Positions 12,593 through 24,149 of a stretch of DNA of 64,000 nucleotides are shown here, piece after piece. Position numbers and translations under genes: made by a program. This DNA is from Nepenthes gracilis (taxonomy: Eukaryota > Streptophyta > Magnoliopsida > Caryophyllales > Nepenthaceae). Location of the stretch: contig BSYO01000014.1 in assembly GCA_033239525.1 (NCBI GenBank), forward strand, positions 10,586,021 through 10,650,020. The letters are read 5' to 3'. Numbering within the stretch: the first letter of the stretch is position 1; each line of letters starts with the position of its first letter. The notes below the pieces were generated by a model that made no database searches, was not told where the DNA came from, and was given only the letters and a program-made list of their open reading frames with translations.

Positions 12593-12606
12593 TCTCTGAT
12601 ACCACT
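12593..12606 (-). other. Copia D primer-binding site
   Basis: On the minus strand the bases next to the 5' LTR read TGGTATCAGAG, complementary to the 3' end of plant initiator tRNA-Met, the standard copia primer. Confidence 0.85.
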
Positions 12607-13143
12607 TGTTGGCGGACAACTTGTCCACAGAGCAGTTTTCACTGTTGTTGGCGGAATGAATTGTTACAATGAGCACCTTCTGAAAAACCCTTATGAATCA
12701 AAGAAAAAACCACGGGATACTAAATCCACTAAAAATCACTAAATATGAGAAGGTTACAGGAGGCGAAAATAAGAACAGAGCAAAGTAATCAAGATTCTCA
12801 CACTTGTTTCTCTCACAAGCTCTCTTTCTTTTTCTTTCTCTCCTTTGTTACACTCTCACACAATCTTAGCCGGTGTCTTCTCCTTCTTTTCCTTCTTGCT
12901 ATGTGCCAAGTGTACATACATATACACATTCACCATAAGTGGTTGGTGATTGCTTTGCATGCGCATCCAAGGTCCTTGATTAGCCTTTGGAGTATCGAGA
13001 ATGACTTTCATCAACCACCAAGAAGAATAGGTCAATCAGACACTTTTTTTTGGGTAAACTCCTTTCGAACTCCCAAATATGGCATGTCAACTCTGTTATC
13101 CGTCGCTTCACATTAGCTGGTCAACCACATCGTTGACGGTCCA
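12607..13143 (-). repeat. Copia D 5' LTR, outer end truncated
   Basis: Begins TGTTGGCG on the plus strand next to the primer site and aligns with 8163-8690. It carries extra bases in two CT-rich runs. The last shared block is CTTCACATTAGC...CATCGTTGAC near 13105-13135. The outer end is missing, and RT-like sequence of a related element begins at about 13144. Confidence 0.75.
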
Positions 13144-13270
13144 AGCCCGTCCCAATCAGCATGACTCGACTTCCACAACATAGGAGAAGGATAATAAAAT
13201 CATCGTTAACCGAAATTTCTTCCACCCAGCACATTTGTGCTCTGATCAAGTCCTATGGACTTCCACACGG
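13144..13270 (-). pseudogene. Fragment of a second copia RT, related to element D
   Basis: Plus 13150-13212 aligns with 9735-9800 inside D's RT (shared TAGGAGAAGGAT and AAAATCATC). On the minus strand it encodes NDDFIILL followed by a broken YVDD region; the bases up to about 13270 continue the similarity weakly. This is a leftover of another copy of the same family, lying directly against D's 5' LTR. Confidence 0.6.
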
Positions 13271-14884
13271 GAGTGATCCCAACACAGATCCTCTCTTGTG
13301 GTCCAAGTACTCCATCTTTCACAAGGAAACCATTATAGGGAAAACAATTTGATACTCCTCACCATACAATATCTGATGGATCATCATTAATTTATTCTGT
13401 CGCATTAATGCAAATGAAATGATACAGCTTAATCTGACAAAGTTGATAGATGCCAGCCTTCTTGGAAAATTGTGTTAAAGCACAATATCCTGATAAACAA
13501 GAGCATTCATGTTGGTATGTACCAAGAGTTTTTGTTTTTCTTTCATCTTTTTTTTTTTCCTCACTTGATTTCCTTTTCTGAAATAATTAATGGTACCTTT
13601 GTCTACAAGAAAAAGAGAGGTGAGACATCATGGTCCCATTGGGGGACCATTGGAGACCAAGCCTCCAGAAGATCATATGACCTAATTTGCAAAGATGCAA
13701 TAAATCTATAACATCAGGAGGTGTTTGGGAAAGCTGTTAAGGTTGGCTGTTAAGTCCGTTTAGTTGCTGTTGTTACATTTAGGTTGAAAAAATTATTAGT
13801 AAAACAGTCTTAAAATGTAAAATGGCTGATAATGAAACTATCTCGCAAAAAATTGTGTTTTGGATTAAAAAAAATGTAAAAAAGGTGACCCACTATAGGA
13901 GGCTTCTACACTGTGGGTTTTGGAGACATCTAGATGTATGTTAGCATTTCTCCAGAGTTGCAGAGAACATGTTTTCTTAAACCCAATGCTCTGTGTTTAT
14001 TTTAATTTTAAGACTAAAAGGCATATTTAATAGTATGTGTGATTATTTTATAATTTTTGTTGTTAATATTTTCCTTATATTCAGACTTATTTTCTTATTT
14101 TAAATAAATAAAATATAACAAATCTACTTGAACGAGCCCTAATCTAATAAAGATAGGAAAAATAAATCTAATTTAATTATTTCTGTTGTGGGCACTACTC
14201 ATCACTTGGAGGGGGGAGGCTTGGGCCAATCTATCCCAATAGGACTCCATAAAGGCAACTAAGTTGAGAATAAGTTCTATCCATTAGATTCTTCGATTTG
14301 TTTAAAAAAAAAAAAGATAAGAAAATATTTTTTATTACAATTAAAAGAAACAATCTCAAATGGACCAATATTAAATTTCAGGCCATTTTTGGAGAACATA
14401 ATCTGCCATAATTCCATATTAGGGGTGATATTGCATATGATTGACCTTATCTACAGCCCATAGTGAGGCTAGCCTCATGCATTATACTACCATTTTATAC
14501 AATACCTATTGGGCCTAACTTTAAACCTATTTCACTGTTAAAAAATCTGAAGATAGGCCAAACCAGGATTTACATAAAACACTCTTGGCTTGTTGAGAAA
14601 TTGAAAAGAGCTTTTAAAGAACTTTTGGTAGAACTCCGATTTGGATCTCCTCTGAACAACTTAATCATAAGTTTTAACTAGAAAATGCTGAATTTTAGAA
14701 GGTTGCAGAAATTTCCAATTTGCTGCACTTTCTAAAATCTATACTTACTGCAGTTTCACAAAAAACTCCATTGCATGGCTCTTATAAAGAAGAAAAAGAC
14801 GCAAAGACAAAAAATTATAATTCCATCCTCTATTCTCTATCCTCTATAAACTGTTTCTCCTTCAATCCTATTTCCCTTTACCTC
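13271..14884. other. Unassigned AT-rich stretch
   Basis: No supported gene. A GGTCCCATTGGGGGACCATTGG phrase near 13631 forms a short imperfect palindrome. The minus strand near 13225-13340 has a short open frame with coding-like composition that I could not identify. Confidence 0.3.
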
Positions 14885-15779
14885 TTAGGTTTTGAATTAC
14901 TCTCTTATGAGTCTTAAACCCAATAGTCTTATCATCCAAAGGTTCACTCGGTTCCGACATGAAGATTTGCCTGAGCAAAGGATTTGAACAACGCAGGAGA
15001 TCCACGTCTGACAGACGCATGAGGAGACACTCATGCATGAGTGCCAAAAGCATCAACGCTTTATGGGCGTCTAAGTAGATGCATGTGCATAGGTGACAAT
15101 AGCGAGCATATTTGAGGGGGTGCTCGTGTTACTATTTCCAGTGATACACAAGAATCTGCATGCCTAATGCATGTTTAAAAAGCACACATACGTGGCCTAT
15201 CAATAGGGGTCACAACAAATGCACACACACAAATGCATGTGCCAGAACTAGTATAAAAGGTCATGATGTGATTGTAGGATAAGCATTCTGAGAACATTTC
15301 AACACAATAAGCGCCACATGAAGAGAGAGAAGGGAGAAAAGAGAGGAGACAATTTCAATATCCGGTTGAAATCCAATTAGAGTTCTATCATTTGCTAAGT
15401 TCAAGTATGTTATTTTAGCTTCAATTGTAGACCATTTACCAATTGATTGCCCCTTTTTTTATTAAATTCTACTCTTATGGATTGTTAGATGTAGTGGCAA
15501 TTAACATTAAACCATTATTCACACGAGTTGCTGTGAAGGGCTATCGAAGAGAGTTATTTGTAACCAAACACTCCATAATAGATATTATTTGGATATATTC
15601 CCTTAATTTTTTTTTTTGTTGAGAAAGATTTGCCATGTTAAATCTTATCATGCAACTTGAATTCGTGGTTACATGTTTTTACTCCCTGTGCTCGATTGGA
15701 AGAGAACGGTGGTTGATGTTTGGCAGGGGATTCAAGTTTATTCCACTATGTCATGGTGTGCGTGTTTTAAATCCCAACA
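14885..15779 (+). repeat. Element A 5' LTR
   Basis: Aligns with 19840-20732 and ends with the same AATCCCAACA. The first 15 or so bases expected from the 3' LTR (TGTTAGGAAAACTTT) are absent, so its start is eroded. A TATAAAAGG box lies at 15252. The sequence after the end, GATATCAAACC, is a weak match to the TGGTATCA primer site. Confidence 0.75.
15252..15260 (+). promoter_or_regulatory. TATA box of element A 5' LTR
   Basis: TATAAAAGG, conserved at 20206-20214 in the partner LTR. Known LTR structure places the transcription start about 30 bp downstream. Confidence 0.6.
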
Positions 15780-15849
15780 AGGGATATCAAACCGTAGGTT
15801 TTTCAGTATAAAATCTACATTTAATGGTGTCAATGTTGAAGAGATTACC

Positions 15850-16440
15850 ATTCTCCATTGAGCAACATAATAGGCAAAATAATTTTATTTTTTGGGAAAA
15901 AAAATGATGAATATTTTAACTTAAGAAGAAGTAGTAAAAGCACTAAAGAAAAAGGATGACAAATCAGAAAATTAGAAGGATGATAAGTGGAGAGAAAAGC
16001 AGGATTTGACCATTTGTATAATCAAGTTGTTTTTTGTGGACAACACTCTTTAGGAAATCATTAGCTTGTCAGACCTAGCGGAAGTCTGAATGAATCTAGA
16101 AGGCCGATATAAGTCAAGTATTTGATGACGAGATTACATATGAAGAAGCAATTCCATAGTCTTTGGCTAATAGAAGGGAGAAGTTTTAAAAAATATTTGG
16201 ATGAATTCAATCGAATTGTGAGACAAATATCCACTTTTAATAAGAAGATCAAGGAGGGTAAGGCATTGGTATTGTTAGCTTTGTTGTTAACCTTTTATAA
16301 TCATATTGTAATAACATTATTGCTCGAAAAAGATGCCCTCAGCTTTGATAAGGATATCACTTCTTTACTTATGAATGAGTATGGAGGGAGGTGGAAAGTA
16401 GAAGAAAAGCAAACGTCAATCCAAACTCAAGGATTTTGAG
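15850..16440 (+). pseudogene. Element A gag remnant
   Basis: The best open part, 16122-16439, encodes LHMKKQFHSLWLIEGRSF, LDEFNRIVRQIS, LALLLTFYNHIVITLLLEK and SLLMNEYGG, matching the order of copia D gag (LHIKKQFYDLRL, LDDFNRIVTQMS, NHIVTTLLFEK, SLLMNK). Upstream coding sequence from about 15850 is broken by stops. This is a UBN2-type copia gag without function. Confidence 0.75.
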
Positions 16441-16589
16441 GGCTATCATTATGCAAGAAGTGTCATATGAAATGGGATTATTTTGAGTGTAAGTAGAAGT
16501 AGCATGGTAGCAAGCAATAAAAGAGGGGAGATCATAATAATAATGATCAGGCCTCTATTGTTACCCATGGATACCTTTTAAGTGTCGAT

Positions 16590-17163
16590 ACGGAGAAGAC
16601 AGGAAGTCTCATGGGCCACAAGTTAAGCAGTGGATAGTGGATTCTCACTTCATGCAACATTGAGGAATTCTTTCTTCACACCTTATATACCCAAGGATTA
16701 TGGGGTATTAAGATGAGGAATAATGGCTCATCAAAGATGGTTGGCATCGAGGAGATTTTCTTGTGCACAAGCAATGAGATAAAATTCATGTTGAGGAACG
16801 TGCGATTTGCTTTGATTGTGAGGTTGAATTTGATTTTACTTGGCAAGTTTGATGAGGAGAGGGCTTTTGGACAACATTTGGCAAAGGTTAATGGAAGCTT
16901 ACCAAAGGTTTCTCAGTTGTGGCAAGAGAAGGAAGCATTCAAACTGGTACTTATAGAGGCTTCAGTAACCAAAGAACATGCGAATGTGTCTAACATGAGG
17001 TTTAATCAAAGTGGCGAGAGGAGGCCAAGGTGGTGTGCAGAGCAGAATGATCCTACCGTTTTGATGGGGTTGAAGGGAAGTAGTAAGACCAAGTATATTG
17101 ATGGAGAGAAAAAGGGTTTCGTTCAAGCTTCAAAGTCTAATACTGGGATTCCCATGGAGGGAG
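16590..17163 (+). pseudogene. Element A protease/pre-integrase remnant
   Basis: Near 16628 the protease motif reads QWIVDS (DSG lost to DSH), followed by a stop. From 16713 an open frame of about 150 codons carries MLRNVRFALIVRLNLILLGK, which parallels the end of the copia protease domain, then KVNGSLPKVSQLWQEKEAF. The remaining about 80 codons do not resemble integrase. They end at GIPMEG, where the nested solo LTR enters, and the frame resumes after it at 19766. Confidence 0.7.
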
Positions 17164-19760
17164 TGTAATATTCCGGATTCTGTTTGGATTATTTAATATT
17201 AATTATGATTTTGGAAAATTTGGGCGTGGCAAAAATTAATTAAATATTATGAAATTTGGACGGATATTTGGATCATGCGGGCTGGTGCCCGAGGTGCGTT
17301 CGTATTATCGCCCAAATATCAATTTAGATTTTGGAATAAAAAATATATATATATATATATAATATAATAATAATAATAATAATATAAATAAATAAATAAA
17401 TATAAATATAATTATAAAATGAAAAAAAGGAATAAAAAAAAGAGGAAAACAAAACAGATAAGGATCAGGAGAAATTGTGGAGAGAGAAAAGGAGAGAGAG
17501 AAGAAAAGGGGGGAGGAGGGTTTCGGTAGGTGAGGCGGCGATCGGTGCAGTAGAGGAGGAGGTGGTCCGTGACGGTGCCATCGGCAAGGAGTCCCGCTCA
17601 TGTGTGATTAGCGGTGGCCGTTTGAGGCAAAAGTGGCATCAGCGGTGGCTCTCGGTGAGGAGGTCGACGACAGTTGTCGGTAGTGTCAGCGGCGGCGACA
17701 TGAGGAGGAGACAGTGCGCCGGTGGTCGGTGACGACCGTGGGAGAATTGACGGCGGTGGTTTGCGGTAAAGGGTCGCGCACAGGAGGGTTTGTGCGAGGA
17801 GAGAGAATGCTGCAAAGGAGAGGTGGCAGAGCTGTGGCGACGATGCCATTAGGGTAACGTCGGGAAGGGCGGTGTCGGCCATGCATGGCGGTGGCAGGCC
17901 GACGACAGCCACACAGGCAGCAACAGCAGTGGCATGCGCCAGAAGCCACATGGAGAGAGGAGAACACGGGCAAAGGCACGGGTACGCACAGTAGGAGAGA
18001 GAAAGGGCCGATTCGGGCACTTTAGAATATCCTTTCTTCAGATCAGCAAAGCATGAGGTCAAGGCAAATATCTGTAAACTCTATCTTTGGTCTGATTTAA
18101 TATCTGATATATTTTTAACATCGTTTGAATTTTTTTACTAATATGCATGTATTTTTATACACTCGTTCTATTTATTCTGGATATACATGTATAGTTCATT
18201 GACTGATTTTGGGGGTTTTGGATATAGTTTTTATAATTTTGGGGATTTTCTATTTTTCTAAAAGCCCCAAAAATTTATTAGGCATTTTGTATATTTATAT
18301 CAGTATGTGTAACAAAAATATGCACGAAACTTGTATAGGCTGTACATTTTCACATGCACGTGTTGGGTTATAGTCATTACATTTGATTTGGATAGTAGAT
18401 TTTCTGGCCAGCTCCTGACGGAAAGATATTTGTTATTTGAAAATTCCTTTCCGTAGGTAAGAAAGGTTTAGAGTAGTGACCCTTCTCATTTGGATAATTT
18501 GACTTGACCTTAGAATATATTCAGACGTCCTAATATATATCTGACAAGCTTGAGGATTACACTCAAAGGCGCGGATGGCAAACAATAGTAAGCAACTTTA
18601 CCAATGGGTACAGAGTACATGGGTGACCATATATGCTGGCCTAATTTGCATTTGATTTTGCCTAAGGTTATCGGAATTACGTGTAACCCTTCCTCAAATT
18701 AGTCTTTAAATAATTAAAACTAACATTTGATGCATAATTTGTAGCTCTGCATTGATCTATATTAGACTTTGGATTTAAAATTCGTTGCTTTTTCCCTCAG
18801 TAGGGCCTTGGTATATCTCGTACAAATGATTTTGGACTATATGTTTTGATCCGGACCTTTGAATTATCTGCTGCGATGCTACTTTGATTTCTGCGCACGC
18901 TATTGGATCATCCGCCTATCGGATTCTACCTCAAATCAAAAGCTGATCGGGCCTTGGATTTGGACTCGAACTTGGACTCAGAGTTGGATTTGGATTAGAC
19001 CTTGGAAATGGCTAATTGCTTATTGGAATTTGTTCGGATTACTTCTATTTTGTTTATATATATATATTTATATATATATACACATTTCGACGATGACTAT
19101 TTTATGATTTGGATAATTATTTTGGATTTGGATATTTGACTTTATGACGAGACTACCATTGGATTTTAGATCTTGGATCTTGGATTTTTTTTATTGGATT
19201 TATTTTATCGACGATTTAGATTTAAACTTATTCTGTCATTTGAACAGATTTTATCCATTTAATCTTCTCTCTGATTGGACTCATTTTGTTTAAATATGAT
19301 ACTTGTTGGGTATTAGGCTCATTCTTCTATTTTATCCCTTCAAAGTAGAAGCTCGACTTTATCGCAATAGTAAGAAGAGTTTCGGTGCAGCACTGTACAC
19401 CATGATGAGTGTTATATCTTGGGCTTTGATATTATCAACCATGTATCGATATGAGTAGATTTTGCTTGGTTTGTTCTGAGATGTTGGAGTTGGCTGAGCA
19501 TAAGCCATGGTTTTATATATTAAGAATTTGTTGGGTTGATTTCTTATGTGAATGAGTCATTGTCTTTATTTGGTTATCCCCTTATGACTATTTTGTAGAG
19601 CAGATCATATTTATATTATCTGATAAGGTCCTATGTGGATTATAAAATTTTATGGAGTTTTGTATATTTTGTGATCACACCCAAGTTTTGAGAATTATAA
19701 GGATAATAATTAAAGTATATTTAATTATTTAATTAACCTGCTTGGCTTGGGTTCATGATA
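17164..19760 (+). repeat. Solo Ty3/gypsy LTR (family E) nested in element A
   Basis: Runs from TGTAATATTCC to TTCATGATA and is flanked by GGGAG (17159-17163) and GGGAA (19761-19765), a one-mismatch target duplication. From about 18000 on it aligns with 1-1383 and, reversed, with the LTRs of gypsy E. The interrupted host element reads through exactly once the LTR is removed, as shown by the sister copy B near 37870. It has no internal region, so it is the product of LTR-LTR recombination. Positions 17530-18000 are a GC-rich segment not found in the E LTRs. Confidence 0.85.
17340..17405. repeat. (AT)n, (AAT)n and (AAAT)n microsatellites inside the solo LTR
   Basis: Adjoining dinucleotide, trinucleotide and tetranucleotide runs are visible directly. 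Confidence 0.9.
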
Positions 19761-19823
19761 GGGAAAGCTATCAAAGAGCAAAAGATGATGGTTGCCAAAG
19801 AGGGAATGAGTCCCCTATAAGGT

Positions 19824-20732
19824 TGTTAGGAAAACTTTATTAGGTTTTAGGCTACTCCCTTGTGAGTTTTAAACACAATGGTTTTGTTATCTAAATGTTC
19901 GCTCGATATTAGTGTGAGTATTCGCACAAGCGAAGGATTTGAGTGGCAAAGGAGATCGGCATCTAATAGATGTATGAGGGGCACTCATGCTTGGGTACTA
20001 AAAGCATCAATGCTTGATGAGTGCCTGAGCGAGCATGTGTGCAAGTAGCAACATTAGGTATGCTTAGGAAGCACTCATGCGCCATTTCCAGTGATACTCA
20101 AGAGTCCTGTGTGTCTGAGACGTGCTTGAAGGGCACACATGCATGGCTTGCTAATAGGGGTCACATGTGATAAGTGCACGGTGGGCACCCTTACACTAGA
20201 ATTGATATAAAAGGTCATAATGTGATTTTAGGGTAAGCATTTTGAAAGGATTTTAACACAAGAAGTATCACACAAAGAGAGAGAATAGTGAAAAGAGAGA
20301 AGGGGAGGATTTTGGTCTTTGATTTGGATTGGATTCTAATGCCATCATTCGTCAATCTTAGGTATGTTCTAGTTTCGGTTATAGGATGTTCTATTGATTA
20401 GCTGTTCATTTTTGTATTGTATTCTAGTATTATGGGTTATTAGGTGTATTGATGGTCAATATTTAACTATTATTCACAAGGGTTATTGCAAATAGATTTC
20501 GGCGGGTGTTATTTATAACCAAACATTCCATAGTAGATGTTGTTTAGAGGTTCCATGGGTTTTTTTTTCCTTTGTGAAGGGTTTTTCGCGTCAAATTTTA
20601 TTGTGCAACTTGCGCTCTTGATTGCACATTTTTTTTCCTTGTGATCAGTTGGGAGATAAATGTGGTTGATGTTTGACGAAAAATTTGGATTTATTCCACT
20701 GCTTCATGGTGTATCTGTTTTGAATCCCAACA
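19824..20732 (+). repeat. Element A 3' LTR
   Basis: Full length, from TGTTAGGAAAAC to AATCCCAACA (909 bp), TG...CA ends. It matches the 5' LTR 14885-15779 and the element B LTRs. TATA box TATAAAAGG at 20206-20214. Confidence 0.85.
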
Positions 20733-22276
20733 CTACCCATTCTTCTCTTTCTTTACCTATATCTCTCTCTTTCTTGTCCTCCTCTTCTCTTCTAAATCTC
20801 TGTTTTGGAGTTTCACTCTCTTTATTGTCCATATTTTCTACTCCACTTCTAAACCAAGTCTCTATCTTCCCATTTGTTTTGGTCCTCCATTCCTTCCCGT
20901 TTATAAGAGCTCTGTGTGACAGATTTATGAACATCTAACATCTTAAAGAAGATTATACACTAGGAATTCAAAATTTTAACAAAATAAATGTTTTTTTTAA
21001 CAGATTTATGAACTGCTAATATCTTAATGACAGAAAATGAAAAGCCTACCCAAAAAAAAAAAAAAAAATTCATCTCCCAAAACTTGTCGAGATGACATGG
21101 GAGCCTCTGAAAATTGCCCAAGTCTCACCCAAATTATGTCCATTAATTGCACGAGCAGCCTTCAGTAGTATAACATAATTTAGGAGGTTTTGGGAGGTGA
21201 ATTTTTGCACAGAGGAAATCCGTTTAATCTAGTAAACAAAATGTAAAAAATAAAGAAAAGAAACAAAATCAACATTTCAAATGGGACTTCAGCGTTATTA
21301 CTAAGGAATCGGGAATAAATTTGGATTGAGTGTCAACCTAGTGAGATTAAGATCCAATCCAGTAAATCTATTCAATCTAGCACTTTGGAACTCTCTGCCA
21401 GTAAGCAAAAAGGAAAACAGTTCATCTACAGTGAAGTTGTGATGGGCGGTAGGCCAAATTCCACTAACATATACCAGGATTAATTTTATTGCCCCATTAT
21501 TTGAATTCGTGAGGAAGCAATAATATTTAGAGATCAAGTTACAAATAACTCCGCAAGCAATTTAACTATACAATCACTTTGTAAATTCATGGTATACTCA
21601 TTGGATTGGCCAGTTCCCACCTTGCAACACATTTGAACAAGGTTGTCATTGCAAAGTTGTAGTAAAGATGAACAGGGTTTTACTGTCTAGCTGCTAAACT
21701 TCAATTGCAACTAGATCAATTCCACTTTGCTTGGCTAATACTGCAGGCTTTCACCACTTTAATTGACTTGAAGTTCCTATCATGCTACAAGGGTGATGTC
21801 TGATAATGATTAACTATCACTCTCTTGGTCATACAATCCAAAGATTTAAGTACCACTAGCCTCAAACATACATCTTGGTTGTACAAACGACCCGAGTGAT
21901 AAATTGATATAAAAGCAAGAGGAATGAAAACAATCGATAATATGTTTTATAATCAAAACTAGAACAACAAACCTAAGACTGGCGAAAAGTAGATCACGAG
22001 TAGAACCCCAAACCGTTGATGAATCCTCCATTATCTTCTCTCTCTTCCATGCTGCATGGGGTTTGAAATTGTATCCCCCAAATAACCTAAAAATCAGGAC
22101 ATTATTTTGTATCTCGTGCAGCTGCTAAAGTGGATATCACTCAACTCACATTTTGCCACCGGAAATGTAGCATAAGCTGCCAGCTCGTGGCATTTTCGTG
22201 AAAATTCCTCCAAATAGTTTCGCTCAAGAGAATCTTGCACAAAAGTCTTTAAGCACCTCTTCCAAGATTTTTGTTT
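20733..22276. other. Unassigned stretch between element A and gypsy E
   Basis: Includes pyrimidine-rich DNA (20740-20890) and no recognised gene. A minus-strand open frame (about 22282-22094) encodes a hydrophilic stretch with KSWKRCLKTFVQDSLER and abuts the E LTR at 22277. It could be an exon of an old gene cut by the insertion, but no family is recognised. A second open stretch (22031-21846, minus) is similarly unidentified. Confidence 0.3.
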
Positions 22277-24115
22277 TGTCACGAACTCGGATCAAAGTAG
22301 ATCCTAATAATAATTAGTAATGATTGATTAAAATTCTCAAAATATAACACCAAATAATAATATCCAATTATAAAATCCAAATCCGAGCGTGACTTGACAA
22401 AAACATCCACACAATACCAACAACTTCAACAATAATAGGCAATAATATCATCAAATACATGATCGTTTTGAACTATTGGTCTGGACAAATAAATAGTCAT
22501 GACCTACTTGAATGCGCATAAGAAAAGAGTAACAAACCAACAATTCAGACCACATCATCGATCCAATATAAATCAAACGCTGCAATATCCAAATATTGTC
22601 ATCACAATACAATAGACCAGTATCAATCCAATCTATCATGTCCTCAATACAAAATGCGTCCAATACATTTACAACCAAACTATGGAACTAATACTCACAA
22701 AATATGAACAAAGTCTCTATCAGCAATTACGTCCAAGCTCCCTACAATGTATCCGTAGCTCACTAGTCTTAAAGGGTCAAAAATAGTGAAAACGTGAGCC
22801 AAATGCTTAACAAATATTAACTATATAATAAATAATACATCCAAAATCAGAACGAAGTGACAAATCGATAAAACAAAGTCCAGAAAAACCGAAATCCAAA
22901 TATTCGATATGTCAAACCAATAAATGTCCGAATATGGTCTCGTATTTAGAAGCATAATCCAAAAATGAAGGCTAAATCTTCCAAATGTACGAAACCAACT
23001 AAATCTGATATCCCAATCCCAATTGCAGTCGAAATCTACAGATGTCAAATCAAATCTCAAGTATCTAAATTAATACAAGTAAAAATATAAAAAATCTAAA
23101 ATATACTCAAATCGGAGAACTAAAGACCGAAAAACTAATTTTGAGGAAGGGTTACTCCTACTCCTAATAACCTTAAGCCATATCACTACAATTTAGACTG
23201 GTAGGCTAGCCGTCTACATATTCTCCTATATAGACAGGGACAAAGCCACTTTATTTTGCTACCCGTGGATATGGAGTGTAATCCATAAGTCTGTCCGAAT
23301 ATGTTAAGACATCCAAATATATTAGTTCTATTCAATTCCTTACGATTATTCTCATAAAAACATAAACCAAGTAGGGTATCTATATCACAAATCCAAAACT
23401 TTTCCTATCTGGCAGAAAAGTACAAAGTTTATACTCAGAAAAGTCAAACACAAAGTTTTCCACCATAGGGGGAAGTACTAATACTGAATTGAATACATAA
23501 AGATAGAGTCCGCCCTGAATCACATGCATGGATATCACATGCAAGGCCCATATACACATTTTCATGACTTTTCCTTTGCAATTATTCTTATATATGAACA
23601 TAATATATCAAAATATTTATCCATTTTCATAAAATAAGCAAAAATCCTCAAATAATAACAAAACGGAAATAAAATCCCAAAACATTTGATAAAAGGGACA
23701 TGTATGTACAAGGAATCAAAATAGAGTAAGTAAAATGACATGCATGTATATTAAATCTTCTAAATGTAAACAAACTAAACGAAAACAGAAATAGACCAAA
23801 GATATAGTATAAGGATACTTGCCTCAATATCTAATCTTACAGATTGGCCAAAGGATACTTCAAAATACCTATTCTTTTCTTCCTCTCTCTTCCTTCCCTT
23901 CTCTTTCTCTCTCCTTTCTCCTTCCCCCACAAAATGACCAAAAACAGTGTGCATCTCTCCTATATAATCGAATCTGCACATGAATTCCACCTTAGGCGCG
24001 TGTTAGGAGCCCCGCTTGACCCCAGCCGTGCACGAACACCTCCTCAAGTGCCCCTTAAGTGCGAGCAATTTGTAAATCACATTCGAGCGCCGCTTCAGGT
24101 GCGCATCGGATGTGT
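22277..24115 (-). repeat. Gypsy E 3' LTR, truncated
   Basis: Starts TGTCACGAACTCGG on the plus strand and aligns with 29446-30470 plus 32455-33140. The alignment stops at about 24115, after GTGCGCATCGGATG, where integrase sequence begins; the first about 200 bp of the LTR (element sense) are lost. The CT-rich block 23875-23930 corresponds to the GA-rich leader seen in the sense strand. Confidence 0.8.
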
Positions 24116-24149
24116 CTTAAATAATACTGGGGCCCAATAGTTTACGATC

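Larger units (their letters stand above)
8163..13143 (-). mobile_element. Ty1/copia retrotransposon D, degraded
   Basis: Two long terminal repeats (8163-about 8792 and 12607-about 13143) flank a minus-strand copia gag-pol region in the usual order: gag, protease, integrase, reverse transcriptase, RNase H. Next to the 5' LTR a primer site reads TGGTATCAGAG on the minus strand (plus 12593-12605), complementary to initiator tRNA-Met. A purine tract sits before the 3' LTR (minus strand, plus 8804-8819). Frameshifts and stops break every domain, and the integrase has a catalytic-site change, so the copy is non-functional. No target duplication could be confirmed: the 5' LTR is cut at about 13143, where sequence resembling the RT of a related element begins. 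Confidence 0.85.
14885..20732 (+). mobile_element. Short copia-derived element A, with a nested solo LTR
   Basis: LTRs at about 14885-15779 and 19824-20732 flank a short internal region (15780-17163 plus 19766-19823) that holds only copia gag and protease/pre-integrase remains. There is no integrase core, RT or RNase H. A 2.6-kb gypsy solo LTR (17164-19760) interrupts it. Element B (35.5-38.3 kb) has the same LTR family and the same internal structure without the interruption, and both resume with KLSKSKR/KLSKGKR-type sequence just before the purine-rich end. Once the nested LTR is removed the internal region is only about 1.45 kb, which suggests a non-autonomous family. Confidence 0.8.

Noticed and set aside
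13631..13652. Short palindrome GGTCCCATTGGGGGACCATTGG as a possible operator or terminator
   Set aside because: It is isolated in plant intergenic DNA with no neighbouring gene; there is no basis for assigning function.
17475..18062. Overlapping open frames of 85, 97 and 154 codons in GC-rich DNA
   Set aside because: They lie inside an LTR, on both strands at once, with low-complexity Pro/Ser/Arg-rich translations; open frames are expected by chance in such GC-rich sequence.
23775..24140. 71-98 codon frames near the GA-rich block of the gypsy E 3' LTR
   Set aside because: They are within LTR sequence repeated elsewhere in the window and encode low-complexity charged residues.
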